This document shows, one piece after another, positions 18,101-25,200 of a DNA stretch of 25,561 bases. A program made the translations under genes and the position numbers. Numbering within the stretch: position 1 is the first letter of the stretch; each line of letters starts with the position of its first letter. Below the pieces are notes generated by a model. It saw only the letters and a list, made by a program, of their open reading frames with translations. It was not told where the DNA came from and did not search any database. This DNA comes from a virus: IMG/VR virus record IMGVR_UViG_3300037635_003893, positions 1 to 25,561 of that record. The stretch is one strand, 5' to 3'.

Positions 18101-20364
18101 ATCGTATTGTTGATTGCAATTCTTGCAGAATTAGTTCCACCTAAACTATCTGCTTCTTCTCTAATTACTTCTCCTGGTTTAAACTTACCAGATAGTGTTG
18201 TGATTAGTAACTCGTTTGATGTAGTAAAAGAAGACCCAGAAGCGCCTTCAATGACTCCATAAGCACCACTAGTTACACCAAATATATATTTGCCTTTGGA
18301 GAATTGTCCAGTCGCTATAGAAGCGTCTAGGACGATTTTAGTGTAGAATGTGGGACCAAAATATCCCAATCCAAAAATAGCATTATATGCAGACTGTCCT
18401 CCTGACAGTTTTCCTTTGGAGATTACAGTATCAGTATCTGGATTGAAACCAAATCCATTCTCTTTGAATGTAAAGTTGGATGGTTTTGCAACACCAATAA
18501 GGGGGGTTACATGCTCACTGTAATCTACAACATATCCAAGAACTTCATCTGGATCTAGACTTGGATTAGAAGTATCAGTACTTAAGAAAATTTTTCTATA
18601 AAGTGCTCCGTCAACTTCGTCATATTCTTTAAGTAATCCAATAATTTCATCTTTACTTCCAAGAACTGTTAGTTCAGCATATCGTTTTGCTCCAAGAATA
18701 TCTGGTCTATACTTAACAGAGAAACCAATCAGTTTAAATGATTTAAATGTTTCTGGAGATCCACCAGAATAAGTGAATACTACATAGATATTTCCATTTG
18801 CATCGCAGCAATCATCAAATGATAATGTATTGCTAGTATTAATTTTATCAATAAGATTGCTCTTAGTGATATCTATTACAATAGTTTTGATAGCTTGATT
18901 ATCTGTATAGAGAGTTCCTCTTCTATCAACAGTAGATTTTGTCTCTACACCAGTTCTATTTGGATCTTTTGTAGAAGATCCAATAAATGAAATGTTCTGA
19001 CCGATAGTACCGTCATTATAATTTCTATACAGTTCTAAATCTGGATATGCAGTTAAGTCAGAACCATCTGCATTAAAAGGTACAGATCCATATACATTAG
19101 TAATAGGATATGTTGGAAGACCAGAAGTCTTTAGTGTAATATTTTCAGCATCAACAGTTTCTCTTGCTTTGTTGACTACAATATCTTTAGTTTCTTTATT
19201 GACAATTTCGTATCCCTTGATATATGCTTTACCAGGACCGACACTGACGATCATTTTTTGTGAAGCATCTTGGATGCTTAGTCCATTTACAAGACCATTT
19301 TCATCCTCTGCATAGATTCCATTGTTACCGTCTTTTTGATAATACTCTCTTGCTTCAGTATCAAAACGATCTACAACATAATCACCAGACTCTTCGTATG
19401 TTCTTTTTGCTAGGGTATTTTCAATTAAAGAATATTCTACTGCTTTAATTTGTTTTTGAATAATACCATTTTTTACAGTAAGAATTTTAATGAAGTTCTT
19501 ATCTGTAGTTTCTTCTAAATTATATTTTTCTAATTTTAACTCAATGTTGAGTCTATGTGCTCCAGGAGCAGAATAGTTGGAAGAACCGATTGCATTATCA
19601 TATAAAGTTGGGTCTTCTTCTGGTGTTACAATTTTTTCTTCAATCTTAAATCCAATACTTGCAGATGGTGCATTATAATATGGATCAATGATGAATAGTT
19701 CTTCGTCATTTCTTACAAAGAATCCATTAACAAAATACACACCTTCTTCAACTTTAACAGCAGAAGCAAATCCCATAGCAGGACTTGCAAGTACAGTTTG
19801 TATATTGGTATCTGTATCAGTTACTGTAACAGTAGTTGGTAGAACGCTTCCATCAGTTCCAACTACTAATAGTGGCGTATTAACACCATTAACTACCTCT
19901 AGTGTCTCACCTTGTCTAAAGGTGTTTTCATTTCCTGCATTACCACTAGAAAGGTAATTAACAAATAGAGTATCTGCACTAGTTGTAGTAGATTTCTGAA
20001 TTGCTACTAAATTAGCAATGACTCCAGAAGTTAATCCTTTAAGTTGTCTACCGACAATCTGTGAAATATCGTACTTTCTGAATACAACAGAACCGTCCTC
20101 GTTTACCGCTACTTCGGAAACAGAAGACAGTTTTACGTAATCTAATCTGTTGTTGAGACCAACCTCTCCAGGGACAACCAACTCACCTTGTTTGAAAGTA
20201 TTCTTACCGAAACTTTCAATTTGGTTTTGTAGGATTGATTGAACTTGGGTTAGTTCTCTTCCTTGAATCGAGTATCCTGGACGAAATAGAATTTTATAAA
20301 AATTCTTATTGTCGTCAAAATCCTCGTAGTAAGGAGATACATTCAGGTTGGTCTTTTGTGGCAT
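12193..20364 (-). CDS. Giant virion structural protein with DUF4815-type N-terminus (2,723 aa)
   Basis: The N-terminal region (about residues 1-100: NLNVSPYYEDFDDNKNFYKI, GRELTQVQSILQNQIE) fits my recollection of DUF4815, found in large tail proteins of T4-like cyanophages. Around residues 1365-1410 a charged helix (LEKRIERLEYYTTLSILEQQ) looks like a coiled coil. It is followed by the conserved-looking GLDRFKTGFVVDNF (about 1414-1428). NPLAQTFSIDSFDGGLFVTS lies near 1797-1817 and is followed by beta modules including GGSGYTAPPAIVVKG. A segment with WASRLGETE and TTQPLLGSVYKAQNTDNWTEDL lies near 2080-2125. The C-terminus ends VPKIQDMRAVASY, a familiar ending. The start has a good GGCGGAG ribosome-binding site. 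It follows gp8, where T4 carries gp9/gp10, but no direct similarity to those is visible. A baseplate-peripheral or fibre-attachment role is inference. Confidence 0.92.
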   Translation of the reverse strand: MPQKTNLNVSPYYEDFDDNKNFYKILFRPGYSIQGRELTQVQSILQNQIESFGKNTFKQGELVVPGEVGLNNRLDYVKLSSVSEVAVNEDGSVVFRKYDISQIVGRQLKGLTSGVIANLVAIQKSTTTSADTLFVNYLSSGNAGNENTFRQGETLEVVNGVNTPLLVVGTDGSVLPTTVTVTDTDTNIQTVLASPAMGFASAVKVEEGVYFVNGFFVRNDEELFIIDPYYNAPSASIGFKIEEKIVTPEEDPTLYDNAIGSSNYSAPGAHRLNIELKLEKYNLEETTDKNFIKILTVKNGIIQKQIKAVEYSLIENTLAKRTYEESGDYVVDRFDTEAREYYQKDGNNGIYAEDENGLVNGLSIQDASQKMIVSVGPGKAYIKGYEIVNKETKDIVVNKARETVDAENITLKTSGLPTYPITNVYGSVPFNADGSDLTAYPDLELYRNYNDGTIGQNISFIGSSTKDPNRTGVETKSTVDRRGTLYTDNQAIKTIVIDITKSNLIDKINTSNTLSFDDCCDANGNIYVVFTYSGGSPETFKSFKLIGFSVKYRPDILGAKRYAELTVLGSKDEIIGLLKEYDEVDGALYRKIFLSTDTSNPSLDPDEVLGYVVDYSEHVTPLIGVAKPSNFTFKENGFGFNPDTDTVISKGKLSGGQSAYNAIFGLGYFGPTFYTKIVLDASIATGQFSKGKYIFGVTSGAYGVIEGASGSSFTTSNELLITTLSGKFKPGEVIREEADSLGGTNSARIAINNTISHFIVKFRSTGYAAGSGITINGVTFDTSKVDVNMNIDGKVYNILIKNRDAFTQTYSQPPNVLVEVGSSNVTATAKVEAVLFRNTVTTYTPEDVKSFGCAFGSGGSNKFTADLETAKSPYAKLTPVTDFTFTGTEGLKFLSCNGFNGDTTVFLKAGDYVQFTGDDGFTEKAMVLYATKPEGTLKSRIYLDTALPSDVSNGSVVKIGAIIENGSKGSLVYPTGGSQVSSISQGTDDSKISFFYRKDFITESSGSGGNITFTAQLPFGTQRFAEFSKENFVMTVLDAGTATKVSKGDVIYLTENDIVKSSTTDVTSGLNAGSVQVSLPNEFFGTSAEPFPKLKLSATLELSKARPRIKTSVRNKRILIKSVGDRVVPIRGEDFDSEDTSVATYSDIYKLKYVFEGTSSAPPVIDTAGNLVTGIDVTERFTFDNGQRDTYYDVSRIILRPGFDAPVGQLVVAFDYFEHSQGDFCTVDSYLHEAGVTLDEIPSFNSAVYGIVSLKNVFDFRPKVDSTSIITGFQDQSSREVITRSFIGSGGVASVIPAPDKNIEFTFKFTQTEFLNRIDGVYLNKKGEFVLKEGNSSQNPTKPELIDDAIPLYYYYIPAFTTSSKDVRITPVDNRRYTMRDIGKLEKRIERLEYYTTLSILEQQALNMQIKDSIGLDRFKTGFVVDNFETHRIGQISSDDYKCSIDTQQSVMRAPNKEDSFGLEEINNTDDQRFVDGYVRTGDIVTLPYSELKVLGNSFATKTINPNPFVALQYVGDGSLSPEIDSWYDQTVEPLIVDNNTGLYSIFIAKDDTTETFSSIFNSFAINWVGTSGTFGSITSLGTTNTEQSGAQVTVAATASSSNVSPDNNEIGKGLTSDSDEKSSVATSLKFYARSTPVKFIVNRLKPFTRVYPFLDGIDISRWVNADSRYSGIAGNSLIGFNSPITTDENGNASGLILIPAGYPPTENAAWTNDVKTVAYDFTKPIVRVPTGIKTIRFTSSSSNAAKDTVDTYTDFKFYATGKLPQNPSSITSTSPAFFKANEGVQKIDSVTDVEFKPNPLAQTFSIDSFDGGLFVTSVDLYFNAKSDNIPIRAYITNTEAEKPAKHILPGAAATINPETKIRVFANGTTTLTIGESIVGATSACSGPLLKVLDSTNIEVSSSANGKVILSNDQVYTLVLSNHNGREFRQNETLIIESVTLFNNTSNTQLSLTVAKDSGTVSSLNVTSTGGGYESAFLTFESPQLSGGSQASGSVKISGGRIYNADVALGGSGYTAPPAIVVKGVGQAASGAVITANITIDNPAVKMGIAVDTGEVTNSTTPTKFKFKNPVYLQNDVSYALVVETDSTEYKLWASRLGETEIVTSSPVTTQPLLGSVYKAQNTDNWTEDLFEDLKFNLYRAEFDTTKFASLKVSNKSLALEKLQLNPIETSGVSDQNATAELFKLNNKYVKIYHKNHGFEDSGKSYVFFSGADGVGGVSNTQLNTTLFQIKNSGVDTYNIINETTAASSTKGGGSLVLASHNRKFERLYPRVNYLSFSKTTIESTVKTTNIIPVDSNTNVYTSYSQTGYEKTFLNEIQYFTNQKIIASGINQVMNNLNNSLEYKIDFKSDVSYLSPAFDLSSASVITSSNRIEKGDGDEARYGRRDQVLKLKEVYEFSTGSLVGGSIDIGDSIEGSNSKAKGIVVNTKTVSGSPVITARISTVNPFVKGDTLAISGESITPSIITDPIKIQFGGTAGPKIIANGASIKARNVGLTSTFDAKIEGKVTFFDIKNQIITVKNDKKPFGSTTFTQNISEASLTEPQVARSGSGVEDIFRVGDIIQYTGQDEDEKPYWEVKELTYTDGIDYSPENNFSNSSSIAKYVTKEISIGNPGTSINVKLTANIKDVDDIQVLFRYKESSSQESFDIIEYQFFNENGSPDFPSIATSTNTISSVVEKQESYQELEYSIADLPEFSSFGIKIVMKSDNPSYVPKIQDMRAVASY

Positions 20365-20368
20365 CGTA

Positions 20369-20375
20369 CTCCGCC
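20369..20375 (-). promoter_or_regulatory. Strong ribosome-binding site GGCGGAG
   Basis: GGCGGAG lies 4 nt before the ATG of the 2,723-aa gene on the minus strand. It is the only clear Shine-Dalgarno-like sequence among the five starts that are visible without obvious coupling or weak purine runs, and it supports the chosen start. Confidence 0.65.
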
Positions 20376-20389
20376 AGTAATACTAACAT

Positions 20390-20412
20390 CTTCGTTAAAG
20401 TATTTAGCGAAG
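20390..20412 (-). other. Imperfect inverted repeat around the late-promoter-like motif
   Basis: The minus strand can pair CTTCG-C-TAAA with TTTA-A-CGAAG around a 3-nt TAC loop, with a single C/A mismatch. There is no T-run after it, so it does not look like an intrinsic terminator. It overlaps the GCTAAATA octamer. It could be a mild RNA hairpin at the end of the gp8 transcript or a chance palindrome. Confidence 0.35.
20401..20408 (-). promoter_or_regulatory. Late-promoter-like GCTAAATA before the 2,723-aa gene
   Basis: The minus strand reads GCTAAATA in the 59-nt gap between gp8 and the 2,723-aa gene, 36 nt before the ATG. It matches the T4 late consensus except for the first two bases, and the same octamer recurs before the leftmost gene at nearly the same distance. 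It sits inside an imperfect inverted repeat. Confidence 0.5.
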
Positions 20413-20423
20413 TAATACAAGTA

Positions 20424-22232
20424 TCAGAACTCAATTACAAGTTTAATATCTTCAATTTGGTCAGGAGCACGAGTGATAAGACGACGGTTCTCAATATAAA
20501 TGATGTCTCCAGAATTGTTAGCAATTTGTGGAGTACCAAGTCCATTGGTTAAAGGAACGCCTTCTAAAGAACCATTGTATGTAGTATCTACATTACCATC
20601 AGCAGCAGAAGAAGCACCAGTAACATCTACAGAACCATTTGCTTCAAATGGATATACTTGACCTTCATGAAGATGCTGATCAGGAGACTGGTAATACTTA
20701 AGAATACCATCAGTAGATGATCCACTATCTAAAGTCCAAGATACAACTTGACCTTTAGCGATATTACCATCACCACGAATTTGACTGATTGCTTCGTCAA
20801 CGATGTAATCGGCAGTTGATCCAGTAATCTTAACAGCAAACAAACCGTTTAGAGTAGAATCAGTTGCTTCTGTAGTAGTTCCATAGTTGTAAGGATCTGT
20901 AACAAGACCAATTCTACGGAAATCGTTATCTACAGGGAAGTCACCCGAACCTTCAGCATAGGTTAGACGAATATTCGTCATAATACGCTTAGCATTAAGT
21001 TCTAAGTCAGCATCTGCACCGTGACCACCTTTAGGGGGAAGGACTACTTCTACAGAAGCGATTGCACCAGCAGAACCAACTGCACTAGTCAAACCTTGAT
21101 CACTAAACAGATTACCATTTCCAACAGCAATGTTGGCATAAGTGTAACCAGATCCACGAGCTGCAACGCTTACGGTATCAATTGCGCCACCAGCAGTTGT
21201 GGTAATTTGTAAAACACCACCTGTTCCATCACCTTTAATTGAGGTGAATAGAGTTTGAGAAGCAGGCATGTTACTACCAGCATCTTCTACTAGAGCAACA
21301 TCAATAGAACCAGCAACTGCTAATGCAGCAGTAGCAGTTCTAGTAGACTCTGTAGGAAGAGTAATTGGCATGAAGTCTGAAGAAAGGAACTTCAGGACAT
21401 CATCTGTAGGAAGTGTGAACATATACTTCCAAACATAACCTGCACCAGATGGTTCGGTAAAGATTCCAGTTCCAGAATCATATCCAGCGGCAGATGTATT
21501 TGGTTCTACAGTTCCATTCTGTCCAGTTGGGTTGGCAATATTTTGTCCGTTATATAAACACTTAAACACTTCATATGAAGAGTTCATTACATAATACTTG
21601 GCATCACCAATAGCATCAAATCCTAAAGCAGTTTGCTTACCGACTTGACCACCGCCACCTGGAGTAGCAGAGTAATCAGGTTTCCACATGTCATACTTAG
21701 GATTTGCAACTGTATCCCAGTTATAACGACGGATAACTGCGCGTGCATTTGCAGATGTAACTCTTTTAGCTGCAATAATATCATCATAGACAGAAAACTT
21801 TTCTGTCTGGTTGTCTAGTGGAAGTGGGGGTGCATCTTCCGTAGCGTAACGATAAACACCCGATTTTGTGGTAACACCTGTATCAGCAGAACCATCATAT
21901 TCTTTTAGTGTGCTTCCTAGAGCAGGAGCAGAAGCAGTTCCGCTAGATCCAAAGACTCCACTAAGGAGAACTGAATTTGAGTATACCGCTTGAATAGTTG
22001 CTCTCCAGGTAGCAGTGCCGTAGTTAGCACCAGCATAGAGTTCGTTGCCTACTGTAAGTGATCCACCTGCTGTAGAAAATGATTCTACATAGACATTCCA
22101 TGCCTGAGGACGACCTACGAAAAAGTAAAGTCTGGTGCGATCGGCGCTATTATCGTTTGCGCCTTCACTAAGCGATTCTAAGAATTGCTTCGCATTAAAA
22201 ATTCTAAATTTATCTGAGATAATAGCAGCCAT
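20424..22232 (-). CDS. 8: Baseplate wedge subunit gp8 (602 aa)
   Basis: This is a homologue of T4 gp8, a structural protein of the wedges that surround the baseplate hub. The N-terminus (FRIFNAKQF, then RLYFFVGRPQAWN at about residues 33-45) is followed by YDDIIAAKR, VIRRYNWDT, YYVMNSSYEVFKCLYNG and GYVWKYMFTLPTD (about 261-275). The C-terminus, IIYIENRRLITRAPDQIEDI, aligns with the T4 gp8 ending (MIYMENRPPIIMAMDQTEEI, from memory). RRIGLVTDPYNYG matches T4 RQISIITNPLEAK. The protein is much longer than T4 gp8 (334 aa). One extra block lies between QAWN and YDDI. Another, with a GSGYT repeat and PKGGHGADADLEL, lies after the GYVWKY motif (about 305-420). Its start MAAIISDKF is 33 nt after a perfect TATAAATA, supporting independent late transcription. 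Confidence 0.94.
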   Translation of the reverse strand: MAAIISDKFRIFNAKQFLESLSEGANDNSADRTRLYFFVGRPQAWNVYVESFSTAGGSLTVGNELYAGANYGTATWRATIQAVYSNSVLLSGVFGSSGTASAPALGSTLKEYDGSADTGVTTKSGVYRYATEDAPPLPLDNQTEKFSVYDDIIAAKRVTSANARAVIRRYNWDTVANPKYDMWKPDYSATPGGGGQVGKQTALGFDAIGDAKYYVMNSSYEVFKCLYNGQNIANPTGQNGTVEPNTSAAGYDSGTGIFTEPSGAGYVWKYMFTLPTDDVLKFLSSDFMPITLPTESTRTATAALAVAGSIDVALVEDAGSNMPASQTLFTSIKGDGTGGVLQITTTAGGAIDTVSVAARGSGYTYANIAVGNGNLFSDQGLTSAVGSAGAIASVEVVLPPKGGHGADADLELNAKRIMTNIRLTYAEGSGDFPVDNDFRRIGLVTDPYNYGTTTEATDSTLNGLFAVKITGSTADYIVDEAISQIRGDGNIAKGQVVSWTLDSGSSTDGILKYYQSPDQHLHEGQVYPFEANGSVDVTGASSAADGNVDTTYNGSLEGVPLTNGLGTPQIANNSGDIIYIENRRLITRAPDQIEDIKLVIEF

Positions 22233-22265
22233 TGGTTTTCTGTTCCGATTTTATTGTGCCTGAGT

Positions 22266-22273
22266 TATTTATA
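22266..22273 (-). promoter_or_regulatory. T4-type late promoter TATAAATA before gp8
   Basis: The minus strand reads TATAAATA here, identical to the T4 late-promoter -10 consensus recognised by gp55-type sigma factors. It lies in the 54-nt gap between the gp7-position gene and gp8. Its downstream edge is 33 nt from the gp8 ATG, enough for a short leader. This is the most convincing promoter in the window. Confidence 0.7.
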
Positions 22274-22286
22274 TTTATGCAATTAT

Positions 22287-25200
22287 TTACGAGATTGTAA
22301 AAGGAATAATTTCCTCACCATTAGAGATATTATTTAGACCGCTATACAAAGTACAACCAGTAAACTCAGTAGCAGTCTTGTCCGTGTATTGAATGACAGA
22401 TCCACCACTGGTAAACAAATATCCCGCGCTTGGGAAGTATGTTGTATTCTGAACTACGATAACTGCTCCAATCGTACCAGTAGAAGATGTAATAGTAACT
22501 GGATTATTTGTAGTTGGAATACCAAGGGAGAACTTATCACCCGTTAGAGTGTAGTTAGAGTATCCTCTCAATTCAAAATCTTTTATAGTCATACTAGCAA
22601 ATAGTCTTTCAAATTCCCCAATACTCACTCCACTGGAAGGTATTACACCCTCATCCTTGGAAACATAATTCCAACTAGAAATGTTTGCACCGAGGTTTCC
22701 GATATTGTAATTACCAATATAATTTGCTTGTTCGTCTTCGCGAATATTTCTAATTTCAATAAAAGATCCGTCTCTTAAAGTAACATTTCTAGTTACAAGA
22801 GTGACATCTCCATTTAATCTAGTTGGGACAGGATTAGTAAAGAAGATTGATTCTTGGAAGTAATCTACAAAACCACCAGGAGGTGTAAAGAAAAGAAGTT
22901 CTCTAATTGCACTACCCAAGATAACAGAATTAGTTTCTACTTGTACTTGATTCAACGCGGCAATACTTACCGATTGAATTGTAGTTGGTTCAGAACTCTC
23001 GGAAGTAGTCTGTGTTTGTCTGAAGAACTTGACATCAGAAATAGAAATGATGCCACTCTCAACTTGAATAATTGCTGTTTTTTGTAGTGATACAGTAGAC
23101 GAAGATGCAATTATAGACTGTGATTGGGATTGAGTTAGTCTTTCTGATCTGCCTGATGTAACACCAGATAGAACACTGGTCTCACTGACGAAGGATTGAA
23201 CACCACCAAATGCAACGCTTACATAATCATCAATTTCGCGAACAAATGTTCCTGCAGGCCAACTACTTTCAAGTGTATTATCAAGTCCTCTTGTGACACT
23301 AAGGAATCTGTCCTCAGTCTTTCTAAGATAACGAACAACTTCATTACCGACAAGTAGTTTTCCGTTAGTTGAGAATCTACCAGTATTGCTAATATAAACA
23401 ATACTGTCACCAATATTGGCAGGTGCTTGTAGATATCCACCAGGAGCAGTAGAAGAATTAGTAGATGTAATTCTAGAGTTATCAACTTCAAGTTGTACAA
23501 TTGCTGTTGCAACTCTATTAGTCTGTAAAGCACTAAATGATACAATGTCTTCTGCTCTTACAGCAACGATTCTAATAATATCTCTATCAGAATCTCTGAG
23601 ATTCAATGCATCGATGACTGGATCTGGTTCGATGTATGCAATATTACCCATGCCAGGTTGAGTTTCACCCTCTGGCATTGCATTTCCATCGACAATTGGA
23701 TCTGGCTCAATATCCATTTCCAGGATATCAGATGAACTAGATGGAGATCTCAGAACAATAGTAGAAATAAGTGCTTGTTCTGGTGGTGGTAGTTCAATTG
23801 CAGAGATAAAGCTACTGATTGTCAGTGACTGACTTACAATCGATTGTACATTTAATTTTACAAGAGATACTTTAATATCATCTTGCTTGATAACATTATA
23901 TTTGCGTGTTACAACAACAATAGGTGCTTCTGTGTATCCAGATCCTCCTGATAATAGTTGTACACCAATAATTTCTCCTTTGCTTGTAACAACTCTTGCT
24001 CTAGCACCACCACCATTAGAGTTTTTAGGAATAAACTCAATATTTGGTGGGATATAATAGTTGTATGCAGTGGGTCTGAAAAATCTATAAAGAATTTCAG
24101 TTCCCCTGAGTAATCCACCAGGAGTAGATGTTACAAAAGTATGAGCACTGGTATCGCTAGAAATACCAACATTGATAGTAAATGTATTTGTAGTAACAGA
24201 CTCAATAAGAATCCATGTATTAGCAAACGGATCAGAACCTTCTCTGGGGTAAGATTTTTCCGTAGCATTATTGTCTAAATCACATGTAAATACTACAGAA
24301 TTGTTCTTAAATTTAAGAAATTGCTGTGATAAAAATCCATGATTGGGAATAGTTCCTACAAATATTCCTGTTGCTGGATCGTATGTTGCATTTGTAATAG
24401 TATGAGAAGAAATATTTTGAACATCTTCTCTTACTTGTCTTTCATTCCAAATAAGTTTACTAACGGAACCATTAGCAATTTCTGACTCAACACTTAATCC
24501 TTCACCAAAAGTGGTTTCATTATATCTAGTAATTCCAAAAGAACCATATATGGAGTTAGCAGCATCTGAGTTGCTTCTATAATCTTTAGTATCTACTTTT
24601 CCTGGTGTGGACTTGATAGTTCTGTAAGTAGATTCTCCATCCACTTTAATTTTATCTCCAGGATTTAATCCAAAGAATCCTTTCCTCTGTACTAGATCAT
24701 TTGATTTTCTTATATCTCCTTTGAAATAAGATCTGTCAATTTTTACAAGTTGAGAATCAAGAGAAGAAATACTAATAGTAACACTTGGATCAAATGTATG
24801 TAATACTGATTCAAATGCTCCTAAAGTTTTTGCATAGAGTGCTCTACTAGGATCAAAATCCACAGTATTGGTGTATACTCTTAGTATTAAAGTATTTGCA
24901 TTTACAATTTCCCAATCGTATACTTTACCTATAGGATAAACATTACTTGAATCTTCTTGATATAGATAGAAATTTTCATATGTTGTTAGTGCATAATCAC
25001 TATTAACGACAAAATTATTGAAATTACTACCAGCATCTGTACCTACAATTGTAATTTGTTTTGGATACAAATATCCATTAACAACAAAATTGTGAATATT
25101 TACGGTTGGTTCGATATCTCTACCATAGAAAAGACGAATGTCAACAACATCTTCTATTCTTATTGGTGTTGCAAAAGTAATTACAGAACCAACTACATCA

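Noticed and set aside
25068-25070. TTG as the start of the rightmost gene
   Set aside because: The same frame continues open with coherent sequence (GRDIEPTVNIHNFVVNG) all the way to the window edge, so the gene is truncated rather than starting here.
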